Shown: one piece after another, positions 7,656-16,822 of the stretch
How positions within the stretch are numbered: the first letter of the stretch is position 1
Layout of the letters: each line of letters begins with the position of its first letter
From: Flavobacteriales bacterium
GTDB taxonomy: Bacteria > Bacteroidota > Bacteroidia > Flavobacteriales > Flavobacteriaceae
Direction: 5' to 3'
Length of the DNA stretch: 53,108 nt
NCBI GenBank assembly: GCA_027024205.1
Contig: JALVST010000013.1
Coordinates: forward strand, 1 to 53,108
The notes under the pieces: model-generated
The model's input: the letters and a program-made list of their open reading frames with translations, nothing else
The model's database searches: none
Told to the model about the DNA's origin: nothing
Program-made: the position numbers and the translations under genes

Positions 7656-8531
7656 ATGGCAAGAACAATTAACGAGATACAAACAGAGATTCTAAATGCT
7701 AAGGCATCGGCACAGGAGTTGGACGCTTTGAGTATTTTGACACAAGCCGAAAGTTCCGGTGTGGATAGTGGTAGTAAAGTAAGCGAGTGGCGTTCGTGGG
7801 TTTGGGTAGTAGCCGTGGCTATTTGGACGTTAGAAAAATTGTTTGATGTTTTTAAAATAGAGATTGAAGAGCGTATTGCTGCTACGCATGTGCATACACG
7901 CCGTTGGTATCGCGAGAAAGCATTGGCTTATCAATACGGCGATACGCTGAATGAAAGTGATGTGTATGATGTGATTGATACGGATAAACAAATAGTGAAA
8001 TATGCCAGTGTTCGTAAAATCATTTTATCCGGACACGGGGCGCTACGCGTAAAAGTGTGTAAAGATAATAACGGAGATTTGGAAGTTTTAACTCAAACGG
8101 AGTTGGACGGCTTTACCGATTATATGAACCAAATTACCGACGCCGGGACAATGGTAATGCCTACATCGACACCAGCGGATCAATTGAAGCTGGAATTGGA
8201 TATTTATTATAATAGGCAACTCATTGACAATACCGGTGCGGATATTGAAACGGGTGAAAACGTTGTTTTAAATGCCATTAAAAGCTATTTAAAACAAATG
8301 GATTTTGACGGGCGTTTGATACTTACAAAGTTGGTTGATGCTCTGCAAGAGGCAAAGGGCGTGGAGCTGCCGGTATTGAAATATGCGGCGGCACGTACAG
8401 ATACCGGCACTTATGAGGATTTGTTTAATATGACTACCGGCGTAAGAGAAGAGTTTTACAATCCGGATGCGGGTTGGTTGCAGTTGGATGAAGCGAATAC
8501 GGTCATTAATTATATTCCTTATGACGAGTAA
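7656..8531 (+). CDS. Baseplate J-like wedge protein
   Basis: This 291-residue protein resembles baseplate assembly proteins of the gpJ / Mu gp47 group, which dimerise to form the wedges around the hub. Visible features include an N-terminal helical region with LDALSILTQAESSG, a central part with VRKIILSGHGALRVKV, and a C-terminal part with GENVVLNAIKSYLKQMDFDG and LVDALQEAKGV, the helix-strand arrangement by which these proteins fix to gpI-like partners. A Trp-rich hydrophobic stretch at about 49-58 (WVWVVAVAIW) is notable. It lies 28 nt after the LysM gene. Confidence 0.75.
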   Translation: MARTINEIQTEILNAKASAQELDALSILTQAESSGVDSGSKVSEWRSWVWVVAVAIWTLEKLFDVFKIEIEERIAATHVHTRRWYREKALAYQYGDTLNESDVYDVIDTDKQIVKYASVRKIILSGHGALRVKVCKDNNGDLEVLTQTELDGFTDYMNQITDAGTMVMPTSTPADQLKLELDIYYNRQLIDNTGADIETGENVVLNAIKSYLKQMDFDGRLILTKLVDALQEAKGVELPVLKYAAARTDTGTYEDLFNMTTGVREEFYNPDAGWLQLDEANTVINYIPYDE

Positions 8532-8560
8532 TAAATATCTTTAATATTGAATATGACCGG

Positions 8561-9037
8561 TTGGTTATTTGGAATTTGGCAACTTTTTTGCGCCGGACGG
8601 TGCGGGTGGTTTGGCTGGGCGTTATTATGGTTCCGGTGCGTCAAATCTATACACGGTTATTGGCATTTCGTGAAAAGTCGTTATATAAAATGTCGCATAA
8701 CTCTCAAATAGTCTATTTACAAAAGGTTTTGAATGATAAGTTTGACGAGAACGACAGGCGGATAAAAGTCAGGAATAGTGAGATATTAGAACCCGTGTGG
8801 CATTATGACGCACAGGAGCAAAATCCGGTGTACTATTATGATACGGCTGATGATGTTCCGGTCTATTTTCGTTCGCCTACGGACTTTAACGAACTTAATG
8901 CAGATTTTGAAGTGGTTATGCCGTTGGGTTTAAAACCGGCAACGCAGCCGGAAATTGAAGCGTTTGAACTTCAGGTAAGTTTGTTGGTTGATTATTATAA
9001 ACTTTACTCAAAAAAATACATTATCAAATATGAATAA
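8561..9037 (+). CDS. Baseplate/tail protein (gpI-like position), non-ATG start
   Basis: This frame has no ATG near its beginning. The earliest conventional start is TTG 8561, but it is open back to 8525 and the extra residues (INIFNIEYDRL) look like real protein, so initiation at an ATA/ATT codon near 8531-8546 is possible. The protein contains a basic membrane-proximal-looking segment (FLRRTVRVVWLGVIMVPV), then a soluble region with HNSQIVYLQKVLNDKFD and DRRIKV, which I associate with conserved Bacteroidota phage tail proteins. Its position between the J-like wedge and the fibre is that of gpI. The next gene starts 8 nt inside it. Confidence 0.6.
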   Translation: MVIWNLATFLRRTVRVVWLGVIMVPVRQIYTRLLAFREKSLYKMSHNSQIVYLQKVLNDKFDENDRRIKVRNSEILEPVWHYDAQEQNPVYYYDTADDVPVYFRSPTDFNELNADFEVVMPLGLKPATQPEIEAFELQVSLLVDYYKLYSKKYIIKYE

Positions 9038-9968
9038 GTTAAACATTGCAAGTACCGGCTATCCGGGTACTACAGAGAGTTGGAAATTTATCAAAGACAG
9101 CTATGAGATGATTGCTAATGCCCTAGGCAAAATCATTGAAACAAATGATGCCGTTATTTTGACCGGTATGGAAATTGACATAAACAATAGAATTTCAGAT
9201 GGATATTTAATTTATCAAGGTGAAATATTTACGTTTAATGGTGGTATTCATACGGGTACAATTGTTTTGGTAGAGGAAGTAACGGATGTTGAGTATAATA
9301 CCGATCCGTCAAATTCAGGACAGTTACAATCATTACCTACATATTATAAACGATACGCCAAACCGGGCAACCCGGGGGAAGGCTTTCAAGATATTCCTTT
9401 TAGTGATTTTATCCGTTTAGATGCGCTAATTACCATTAGCGAGAGAACTAAACAAGCGACCGAATTGAAAATGGGTATTGCAAAGATTGCAACCCAAATG
9501 CAAGCAAATAGTGATTCTGATGATGCTTGTATTATTACCCCAAAAAAACTATCCGGTCGCACAGCTAACGAAAACAGAAATGGACTTGCAAAGATTGCAA
9601 CTCAAATAGAAACTATTGAAGGAGTAGATGATTCTAAAATTGTAACTCCTGCTAAGTTGCAATACAAACTTGATAATATGCCATTAAAGATTTTTAAAAA
9701 ATTTAAAATTGATAACATTTCTTGTGATGCAGGATCAAGAAATTCAGGTTACCAGTTATTTAATTTAGGAATAAATATTGGGAAGGAAAATTATATGATA
9801 ATAGGGTCATTTAATGGGGACCAAACTGTTGGTGTAGAGTTATTATTTTCATTAACAATGAAAAAAAATGATCAAGAATTTATAGCTAACTGGACACTTG
9901 ATGCTACAAATATCTCAGGCGGAGGAACAATTTCCGGCTATATCGATTTAATAGTTGTTCGGTTTTAA
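9030..9968 (+). CDS. Tail fibre protein
   Basis: This 312-residue protein starts at ATG 9030; the in-frame upstream codon at 8988 lies well inside the previous gene. The N-terminal part (about 1-125) would attach to the baseplate. Two imperfect copies of a phage fibre repeat follow at about residues 150-215: GIAKIATQMQANSDSDDA then IITPKKL, and GLAKIATQIETIEGVDDS then IVTPAKL. The last 95 residues are beta-rich and encoded by distinctly more A+T-rich DNA than the tail genes before, as expected of an exchangeable receptor-binding tip. No fibre chaperone is obvious downstream. Confidence 0.82.
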   Translation: MNKLNIASTGYPGTTESWKFIKDSYEMIANALGKIIETNDAVILTGMEIDINNRISDGYLIYQGEIFTFNGGIHTGTIVLVEEVTDVEYNTDPSNSGQLQSLPTYYKRYAKPGNPGEGFQDIPFSDFIRLDALITISERTKQATELKMGIAKIATQMQANSDSDDACIITPKKLSGRTANENRNGLAKIATQIETIEGVDDSKIVTPAKLQYKLDNMPLKIFKKFKIDNISCDAGSRNSGYQLFNLGINIGKENYMIIGSFNGDQTVGVELLFSLTMKKNDQEFIANWTLDATNISGGGTISGYIDLIVVRF

Positions 9969-10030
9969 TGAATGAAATCATTACTTTATATCTCATTATC
10001 ATTTTTTTAATAATACAAAAACTTTATTGA
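9968..10030 (+). CDS. Possible 20-residue hydrophobic peptide
   Basis: An ATG at 9968 overlaps the fibre stop codon (TAATG) and opens a 20-codon frame ending at TGA 10030. The peptide MNEIITLYLIIIFLIIQKLY is almost a single membrane helix. The overlap would allow coupled translation. In such A+T-rich DNA this could be chance, and I do not recognise it. Confidence 0.2.
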   Translation: MNEIITLYLIIIFLIIQKLY

Positions 10031-10071
10031 ATTACAATAAAGAAGAACTCTGTAATAATTTTTCTTACAGA
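10022..10071 (+). other. Two tandem hairpins after the fibre gene
   Basis: CTTTATTG (10022-10029) and CAATAAAG (10035-10042) form a perfect 8-bp hairpin with a 5-nt loop. TCTGTAA (10049-10055) and TTACAGA (10065-10071) form a second one. Neither is followed by a long T-run, so they are not clear intrinsic terminators. They could protect the 3' end of the late transcript or mark the phage boundary. Confidence 0.35.
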
Positions 10072-10122
10072 ACCTACTTTCAGAATGTTGGTATTTGGTT
10101 TTAGGGATTATACAAGCATATA

Positions 10123-10371
10123 ATGTCTGAAAAGTTGAAGTTATTTTTGTTGAGAACAAAGCATAAAATTTTCAGCATAGCTGAAGCTATGGTTAAAATT
10201 TTTAATGCAGTTATCGGCAAAAAGAACTTAACTTGGTTGGATAATTATATGCTTGATGCGACGCTTTGTTTTTTGTTACTTTTTTGGGCGATGCAAAAAA
10301 GTAATGATAAAAAACTAATTAATATTGGGTGTCCCAGTGGCGAAAACAGGAAAAAAGCTACCCGGTTTTGA
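10123..10371 (+). CDS. Small hypothetical protein at the prophage edge
   Basis: This 82-residue ORF has a basic N terminus and one hydrophobic segment (MLDATLCFLLLFWAM, about residues 45-59). The last ten or so codons run into a terminator hairpin and the stop lies in its loop, so either the frame is fortuitous or its 3' end was altered. It lies between the fibre and the convergent secDF gene, where phage host-modification or lysis genes often sit. I do not recognise a family. Confidence 0.35.
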   Translation: MSEKLKLFLLRTKHKIFSIAEAMVKIFNAVIGKKNLTWLDNYMLDATLCFLLLFWAMQKSNDKKLINIGCPSGENRKKATRF

Positions 10372-10383
10372 GTAGCTTTTTTT
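10351..10383. terminator. Bidirectional intrinsic terminator
   Basis: AAAAAAGCTAC (10351-10361) pairs with GTAGCTTTTTT (10372-10382) around a 10-nt loop. The stem has a T-run on the + strand and an equivalent one on the - strand, so it can stop both the phage late transcript and the converging secDF transcript, whose stop codon is 17 nt away. Confidence 0.8.
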
Positions 10384-10399
10384 AGTGTGTTTTAAAATC

Positions 10400-13318
10400 T
10401 TACTTCTTTTTCTTATTAGACTTTTTTTCAACCAAATCATACATGATAGGGGTTGCAACAAATAAAGATGAATAAGTACCGACAATTACCCCGACAATCA
10501 AAGCGAAAACAAAACCTCTGATACTTTCGCCACCGAAAATAAAGATGGCTATCAAAGTGATTAAGGTAGTCAATGAGGTGTTTAAGGTACGGGATAACGT
10601 CGTATCCAAAGCTTTATTGATTTTTTTATTCATCGGCCAAGACGGATGTTCTTTAAAATATTCCCGGATACGGTCAAAAATAACTACCGTATCGTTCAAT
10701 GAATACCCGATTACTGTCAATATAGCAGCTATAAATGCTTGGTCAATTTCCATATTGAAAGGCGCAAAACGCCAAGTCAATGAGAAAACACCCAATACAA
10801 TCAATACGTCGTGGAATACGGCGATAACAGCACCGGCACTGAATTGCCATTTTTTAAAGCGGTACAGGATATACATAAAGACGACAAACAAAGAGCCTAA
10901 AACTGCATATACCGAACTCTTTTTTATATCGTCGGCTATGGTAGGACCGACTTTTATAGATTGCATACGGCCTATTTTCTTATGTTCGTCACTACTGATA
11001 AAATCTTCATATGTATAGCCTTTCGGGAAAAACGGTTTTAAGCCTTCAAACAAACGTTTTTGAACTTCGTTATCGACTTCTTCACCTTCTTTGTCTATTA
11101 AAAATTTAGTAGTAATTTTCAACTGGTTGTCACCGCCGTATTTTTTAACATCCGGGGCAAATTTATTACCTTTTTCATCAACAAATTGATCCGTGAGAGA
11201 TTTCCGGGCTTCTTCCACATTGATTTTTTTGTCAAAAGCTACAATATAAGTACGGCCTCCAACAAAATCAACCCCCGGGTTCAATCCGTTTGTAAAGATG
11301 GATATCAATCCGATTAAAATTATAGTACTAGATAAAATATAAGCTTTTTTTCTTTTGCCGAGAAAATCAATGTTGATATTGGTAAACCAATTGCGGGTTA
11401 ATTTGGTGTCAAAAGTGAGCGTTTTGCCTTTACCCATATACCATTCTACCAAAATACGGGTAATAAAAATAGCGGTAAACAAGGAAGTACCTATACCGAT
11501 TAACAGGGTAGTAGCAAAACCTTTGATAGGACCGGTTCCAAAGAATAAGAGAATCAATCCGGTTAAAGCTGTTGTAAAATTAGCGTCGATAATAGACGAT
11601 AAAGCGTTTCGGAATCCGTCGTCAACAGCATCGCGTAAGGTTTTACCGCGACGCATTTCTTCCCTGACACGTTCAAAAATAAGCACGTTAGCATCAACCG
11701 CCATACCGATAGTTAATACGATACCGGCCAAACCGGGCAATGTCAAAACGGCATTCAAACTGGCCAAAATACCGAAAATAAATAGAATATTTAAAACCAA
11801 AGCGATATCGGAGAATAAACCGACTTTGCCGTAATATCCAAACATCCAGATAAATATAAAGAGGAATGCAAAGATAAAGGACAATTTTCCGCCTTCAATG
11901 GCTTTGTGTCCCAAGGAAGGACCGACAATTTCAGATTGTACAATATCAGCTTTGGCAGGTAATTTACCGGCTCTCAGCACGTTGGCTAAGTCTTTTGCTT
12001 CTTCCAAGGTAAAGTCTCCGGTAATTTCAGAACGGCCTCCTGTAATCGGTCCGTTGTGTACGCCGGGAGCCGAATAAACAATATTATCCAATACAATAGC
12101 AATACCGGTTTTATCATTAAAGGCTTGTGTGGTCATTTCTTTCCACTTCTTGGCGCCGGCACCGTTCATTTGCATGGTAACGGCCGGTTTGCCGAATTGG
12201 TCGTAGGATGACTGGGCATCAACAATAACATCACCGCTGATGGGAGGTTTATTGTCGCGGTTGCCTTTGATAGCGTATAAATAGACCGTACCTCTTTTTT
12301 TATCCGGTTTACCCCATAAAAATTTAACGTCTTTTAACTCAGTTGGCAATAATTTTTTAGCTTCTGGGCTGTTGAGCATTTGTGCTACACGGCGTTTATC
12401 TTTTAAATTTACGATACCGATTCTGGCATAACTTCCGGATGTTAAATATTTAAATAAAGTTTCTTTTTGTTGCTCATCAACCAGTAAAGTATCGACGTCT
12501 TTTTTAGCCGTATCTTTTTTTACTTGTTGATTTTGAGCGTAATACCTGTCTAATTGTTTCAAATAGGGTAAAACATCTTGTGCATTATAGGCATGCCAAA
12601 ATTCCAATTGTGCCGTACTTTGCAAGAGTTTCTTTACCCGTTCGATATCTTTGGCACCGGCCAATTCAACCAGGATACGTCCAGATTTGCCCAAACGTTG
12701 GATATTGGGTTGTGTTACACCGAATTTATCTATCCGCTTACGTAAGACTTCAAAGGCACTGACCATGGCGTCATCCACTTTTTTGCGGATGATTTTCTTA
12801 ACTTCATCATCGGACATATTAAATTTGATTTCATCGGATAAATTGCGATTACCGAAAATTTCGGGTGAACTTAATTTTACCGGTTTGTCAGCTTGACTGT
12901 TTATTTTATCAAAAGCTTCAAAAAACAAATCAATGTAAGGCTTGTCGCTGTTTTTTTGCATTTTACTGGCTTCGGCAAGCGCTTGGTTAAAGATAGGATT
13001 TTTGGTATTGTTAGCCAGATTTTTCAAGATGTCTTTAACCGAGATTTGCAAGATTACGTTGATTCCGCCTCTTAAATCCAGACCGAGGTTCATCTCACGG
13101 TTTTTGATATCGTTGTAAGTAAAGTCGGAACCTAAGATACTGAATACCGGTTTGTTTGCCAAGGAGTCCAAATATTGTTTTTCTTTGTTGTAGTCGCCTT
13201 TGGCAAAAGCTTTGGCTTCTTTTCTGATTTGGTTTGCTTTGAATGTAAATGATAATGTATAAATACTTATCAATCCTAAAATAATAGCAAATACTATAAC
13301 AAGTCCTTTATTTCGCAT
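10400..13318 (-). CDS. secDF: SecDF fused protein translocase subunit
   Basis: This 972-residue inner-membrane protein uses the proton gradient to help pull proteins through SecYEG. The SecD half begins with one membrane helix and shows GLDLRGGINVIL, a long periplasmic domain, and the helix block with IGMAVDANVLIFERVREE. The SecF half begins near residue 670 with GLNPGVDFVGGRTYIV and ends with VIGYSLNDTVVIFDRIRE. The single-chain fusion is normal in Bacteroidota. The basic C-terminal tail (EKKSNKKKK) is cytoplasmic. A well-formed promoter lies 40 nt upstream, so it is probably transcribed alone. Confidence 0.97.
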   Translation of the reverse strand: MRNKGLVIVFAIILGLISIYTLSFTFKANQIRKEAKAFAKGDYNKEKQYLDSLANKPVFSILGSDFTYNDIKNREMNLGLDLRGGINVILQISVKDILKNLANNTKNPIFNQALAEASKMQKNSDKPYIDLFFEAFDKINSQADKPVKLSSPEIFGNRNLSDEIKFNMSDDEVKKIIRKKVDDAMVSAFEVLRKRIDKFGVTQPNIQRLGKSGRILVELAGAKDIERVKKLLQSTAQLEFWHAYNAQDVLPYLKQLDRYYAQNQQVKKDTAKKDVDTLLVDEQQKETLFKYLTSGSYARIGIVNLKDKRRVAQMLNSPEAKKLLPTELKDVKFLWGKPDKKRGTVYLYAIKGNRDNKPPISGDVIVDAQSSYDQFGKPAVTMQMNGAGAKKWKEMTTQAFNDKTGIAIVLDNIVYSAPGVHNGPITGGRSEITGDFTLEEAKDLANVLRAGKLPAKADIVQSEIVGPSLGHKAIEGGKLSFIFAFLFIFIWMFGYYGKVGLFSDIALVLNILFIFGILASLNAVLTLPGLAGIVLTIGMAVDANVLIFERVREEMRRGKTLRDAVDDGFRNALSSIIDANFTTALTGLILLFFGTGPIKGFATTLLIGIGTSLFTAIFITRILVEWYMGKGKTLTFDTKLTRNWFTNINIDFLGKRKKAYILSSTIILIGLISIFTNGLNPGVDFVGGRTYIVAFDKKINVEEARKSLTDQFVDEKGNKFAPDVKKYGGDNQLKITTKFLIDKEGEEVDNEVQKRLFEGLKPFFPKGYTYEDFISSDEHKKIGRMQSIKVGPTIADDIKKSSVYAVLGSLFVVFMYILYRFKKWQFSAGAVIAVFHDVLIVLGVFSLTWRFAPFNMEIDQAFIAAILTVIGYSLNDTVVIFDRIREYFKEHPSWPMNKKINKALDTTLSRTLNTSLTTLITLIAIFIFGGESIRGFVFALIVGVIVGTYSSLFVATPIMYDLVEKKSNKKKK

Positions 13319-13357
13319 TCTCTTCTGTTTTTTTCAGTTCATTATAATTTTGACGGG

Positions 13358-13389
13358 CAAAGATAATTTTTTTAGCCTGTATTTTCAAA
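13358..13389 (-). promoter_or_regulatory. Promoter of secDF (Bacteroidota sigma-ABfr type)
   Basis: On the minus strand, TTTG at 13389-13386 (-33 element) is followed after 20 nt by TATCTTTG at 13365-13358 (-7 element, consensus TAnnTTTG). The predicted transcription start is roughly 33 nt before the secDF ATG at 13318. Confidence 0.7.
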
Positions 13390-13411
13390 TTTTTTGTCTA
13401 TTTTGTTTTAT

Positions 13412-13975
13412 TTAAAAATTGAATGTAAGTTGTAATCCCGGATATTGATAACCGGGTGTTTTGATAATATTCATCCCAAATTGTAATTTTTTCCGTGCAT
13501 ATTTATATCTGATTCTGTTTTGTTTGTCATCTAAGACGTACCGGCCGTGAATCCAATCATACAAATAACTACCGATAATCAAAACAACAGAGCCGTAAGC
13601 AACAATTACATCTTGTGTATTTAAGGTTTTGTCCAATCCGGCATTGTCCAACAAAATAATACGGGTTAAGGATTTATTGGAAACCGATAAGTAAATCCAG
13701 CTCAAATAACCGATAGAACGGGCGCCTAAAATATAATAGCCTTTCTTTTTTTCTCCGATTTTAAAATGTATATGACCGGGCAGTATCGTGGCTATCATCA
13801 TATCTTGCATCCGTAAATCCGTGCTTAGAATTTTAAATTCTTCGTAAGTCATATCTTTAGGGATGGCAGGAAGTTCGAAATTGGAATTTTTTTGATGTTT
13901 GTAAATATCCAAATCTTGCCCGGAAATAATACCGGATACCGAAAAAATCAGTAAAAAAAAGATAAAATATTTCAC
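13412..13975 (-). CDS. Exported or membrane hypothetical protein
   Basis: This 187-residue protein has a cleavable-looking signal peptide (FIFFLLIFSVSGIISGQ, about residues 4-20) and two further hydrophobic stretches (YYILGARSIGYLSWIYL and VIVAYGSVVLIIGSYLY). The pattern MIATILPGHIHFKIGEKKKGYY loosely recalls DUF5683-type small membrane proteins (PGLGQ...W), of which a clear example is at 50414, but the motif is not conserved enough to assign it. It stands between secDF and the DUF349 gene, 41 nt downstream of the latter, so the two may be cotranscribed. Confidence 0.6.
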   Translation of the reverse strand: MKYFIFFLLIFSVSGIISGQDLDIYKHQKNSNFELPAIPKDMTYEEFKILSTDLRMQDMMIATILPGHIHFKIGEKKKGYYILGARSIGYLSWIYLSVSNKSLTRIILLDNAGLDKTLNTQDVIVAYGSVVLIIGSYLYDWIHGRYVLDDKQNRIRYKYARKKLQFGMNIIKTPGYQYPGLQLTFNF

Positions 13976-14016
13976 TGTTGATTGTTTTATTTATAAGTAT
14001 TTTTGAGTCAGCCGTA

Positions 14017-16005
14017 TTAGTATTCCAATGCATTCAAATATTGTAATTTCTTTTTCCAAAACTCCAATATCTCTTTGTTTTTGGCAATGTTTTTTTCTAC
14101 TTCTTTTTTTATCGGGTTATTATCGTCGTCCGATTTGATAAACATCATATTGTTTTCCAATTGTTCTACTTCCTTTAAAATATTTTCGATTTTTTGACGA
14201 ACAAAACGCTTTTCTGAATCCAATTTACGGTAATTCCCTTCTTCGTAATATTGGTCAACAATGTTTTTGAATTTTAAAAACGACAGTTCACGTTTATCAA
14301 TGTGTAATTTGTCGTAAAGCGAATTGATAAATTTGTTGAATTTGACATTAATATAATGCTTGTTGTCAGGGACATAGCCGAGTTCTTTCCATTCGTTGAT
14401 AATTTTTTTTATATCGTCTATGGTATAACCGGCCGAATTGTCCACATCTTTAAATTGTTCTTTGAGTTTGTTTAAATACTCTTTTTTCTTGATAAAATTG
14501 TTGTATTCTTCATCTTTTTCGGAGCGGATATGCGCGTGATAACGGTCAAAGTAATGGTTACAGGCATTACGGAATTGTTGCCAAATTTTTTCAGAATATT
14601 TACGAGGAACGTGCCCTATTTTTTTCCATTCTTCTTGGATATCTTTAAATTTTTGCGTGGCCGTTTCCCATTCTTCACTGTCTTTAAGTTCTTCGGCAAT
14701 TTTTATCAAAGTTAATTTTTTTTCCAAGTTTTCTTTTTGCAGTTCCTTTAAAGATTTGTAAAAATTATTTTTATGCCTGTTGAAATTTTTGATTACCGTT
14801 TTGAAATTTTCCCAGATTTCTTCCCTGTTTTTTCGTGGTACAAATCCTATTTTATAAAACTGTTCCCGCAATTCTTCCACTTGTTTGATTTTTTCTTGCC
14901 ATTCTTTGTGTGTTTCCGGTATTTCGGCAGTCAGTTCTTTGAGTTTTTCTATGATTTCTTGTTTTTTAACCAAATTTCCGGCAAACTCTTCTTTGAGTTT
15001 TTTATAAAAATCACGTCTTTTATCGTGAATTTGTTTGGTTATGGCTTTAAACTCTTCCCATATTTTTTCGCGAAGCTCACGTGCTACGGGGCCGGTTTCT
15101 TCTTTCCATTTTTTGTGCAGTTTTTGTAACTCTTTAAAAGCCCTGTGCACATCGTCGTAGTCTAGGAGTTTTTTGGCTTCTTCTATGATGCCTTGTTTTT
15201 GTTCAAGATTTTCTTTGAAAACTTTATCTCGATAATCACGGTCTAAATCCAATAAATCGTGAAAACGCTCTTCGTGGTGTTTAAATGTTTCCCAAATATC
15301 AGTGTACCGTGAACGGGGAATACTACCGGCCGTTCGCCATTGTTTTTTTATTTCCTTATACTTTTTGATGCGTTCATCAAAGTTGTATTCCGGCGAATCT
15401 ATGATGTGTTTCAGTTCTTCAATTAAGGCTTGGCGTTTTTTTAAATTTTCTTCTAAACGGGCTTGAATTTCTTTACGGTATGCGTGAAGTTTATCTTTGT
15501 AGTCTTTAATAACGTATTTTAAATCTTTGATTTCGGGAATATCCAAATCAACTCTTTCGATATCGGGATGCGATTCTTTATATTGCTGTGTTAATTCATT
15601 TACTTTATCTTCAAAAGCCGTTTTAATGGCCTCAAAATGTTTTTTGATTTTTTGAACGGGATGTGTTTCCAACAGTTTTTTAGCTTCGTTCAAAAGTGTA
15701 GGGATATCAAAATCCTTATATGACAAAAACGGTACATGTTCATCGTGTTGTTCTTTATCTTGTTCCGATTCTACAGCCATATTTTGTTCAATCTCATCGA
15801 CAATTTCATCGACGGACTTTTCGGATAAAAGTTTGTGACTTTCAGAACCTGTTTCCGTGTCTGCTGCTGTCTCCGTTTTTGCTGTGTTTTCGTCTGTTGT
15901 AAGAACATTATCGGCCCGTTCGGTTTGTGCGGAATCGGTTTGAGTTTCCGCCGACTCGTTCATTCCATCTGCGGGTTGCAGGTTTTCGTCTCTTTCTTCT
16001 ACCAT
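14017..16005 (-). CDS. DUF349 domain-containing helical protein
   Basis: This 662-residue protein begins with about 80 low-complexity acidic residues (many Glu, Thr, Ala) and then has several DUF349 repeats of about 70 residues, each with a W-x-x-x-G-x-(I/V)-P-R core: WRTAGSIPRSRYTDIWETF, FYKIGFVPRKNREEIWENF, WKKIGHVPRKYSEKIWQQF and WKELGYVPDNKHYINVKF. DUF349 proteins are cytoplasmic, almost wholly helical, and common in Bacteroidota. Their molecular role is not established, although a nucleic-acid or ribosome-linked role has been suggested for the domain. It is among the most conserved genes of this stretch. Confidence 0.92.
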   Translation of the reverse strand: MVEERDENLQPADGMNESAETQTDSAQTERADNVLTTDENTAKTETAADTETGSESHKLLSEKSVDEIVDEIEQNMAVESEQDKEQHDEHVPFLSYKDFDIPTLLNEAKKLLETHPVQKIKKHFEAIKTAFEDKVNELTQQYKESHPDIERVDLDIPEIKDLKYVIKDYKDKLHAYRKEIQARLEENLKKRQALIEELKHIIDSPEYNFDERIKKYKEIKKQWRTAGSIPRSRYTDIWETFKHHEERFHDLLDLDRDYRDKVFKENLEQKQGIIEEAKKLLDYDDVHRAFKELQKLHKKWKEETGPVARELREKIWEEFKAITKQIHDKRRDFYKKLKEEFAGNLVKKQEIIEKLKELTAEIPETHKEWQEKIKQVEELREQFYKIGFVPRKNREEIWENFKTVIKNFNRHKNNFYKSLKELQKENLEKKLTLIKIAEELKDSEEWETATQKFKDIQEEWKKIGHVPRKYSEKIWQQFRNACNHYFDRYHAHIRSEKDEEYNNFIKKKEYLNKLKEQFKDVDNSAGYTIDDIKKIINEWKELGYVPDNKHYINVKFNKFINSLYDKLHIDKRELSFLKFKNIVDQYYEEGNYRKLDSEKRFVRQKIENILKEVEQLENNMMFIKSDDDNNPIKKEVEKNIAKNKEILEFWKKKLQYLNALEY

Positions 16006-16072
16006 AATAGTAAATTTACCGGTTATTTTTTAGAAGCGAAATTTAACATTTTTTTTTGAATTACAAGGCAAC

Positions 16073-16819
16073 TTATTTGGTCCAAATTTTCCAGGATCTT
16101 TCTGCTTGTAAGTGTAACATTTTCAATCCGTTACAAGTAACAGCCCCTCTTTTTCGGGCCATATACAGAAACTTTGTCTCGGGCGGATTATAGATTAAAT
16201 CGTAAAAAAAGTGACGGACGGTAATAAAATCGTAAGGAAAGAACGGACTTTTTTCTGTATCGGGAAATTGTCCTACCGGTGTCGTATTTATCACTAATAA
16301 ATGCATTTTAACGATTTGCTCTGTTAAATCATCGTATGTTATTTGCCGTTCATTTTCAGGTTGTCTTGATACCATGAGCGTTTCAATTCCCATTTGTTGT
16401 AGCGTGTAGTCAATCGCTTTGGCAGCACCACCCGTGCCGAGTATCAAGGCTTTACGATGCCAAGGTTTTAAGAAAGCTAGGAGACTTTGTCTAAAACCGT
16501 AAATATCCGTATTGTAGGCACTTATTTTTTTTGAAACAGGGTGGATAACCAGTGTATTTGCCGCTCCTACGGCTGCTACTTCCGGTGAGACTTCATCAAC
16601 ATATGTCAATACTTTTTCTTTGTAGGGAATAGTCACGTTTAAACCGGTCAAATTTGGGGTGTTTTGTATCAAATACGGCAATTCTTTAAGGTCCGGTAAT
16701 TCGAAATTGCGGTAAATGTAATCCGTAATCTTTTCTTTTTCAAACTTTTGTTTAAAATAACTTTTTGAAAATGAATGTGTTAAAGGGTATCCGATTAGGC
16801 CGAGAATTTTTGGCGTCAT
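16073..16819 (-). CDS. aroE: Shikimate dehydrogenase
   Basis: AroE reduces 3-dehydroshikimate to shikimate with NADPH in aromatic amino-acid synthesis. The shikimate-binding S-x-S is at residues 16-18 (PLTHSFSKSYF), the catalytic Lys is K67 (NVTIPYKEKV) and the Asp is D105 (NTDIYGF). The NADP-binding GTGGAAKAI and NTTPVGQFPD motifs follow. At 248 residues it is slightly shorter than the E. coli enzyme, mainly at the C terminus. The start codon lies 3 nt after the stop of the DUF368 gene, so the two are a tight operon. Confidence 0.95.
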   Translation of the reverse strand: MTPKILGLIGYPLTHSFSKSYFKQKFEKEKITDYIYRNFELPDLKELPYLIQNTPNLTGLNVTIPYKEKVLTYVDEVSPEVAAVGAANTLVIHPVSKKISAYNTDIYGFRQSLLAFLKPWHRKALILGTGGAAKAIDYTLQQMGIETLMVSRQPENERQITYDDLTEQIVKMHLLVINTTPVGQFPDTEKSPFFPYDFITVRHFFYDLIYNPPETKFLYMARKRGAVTCNGLKMLHLQAERSWKIWTK

Positions 16820-16822
16820 GTG

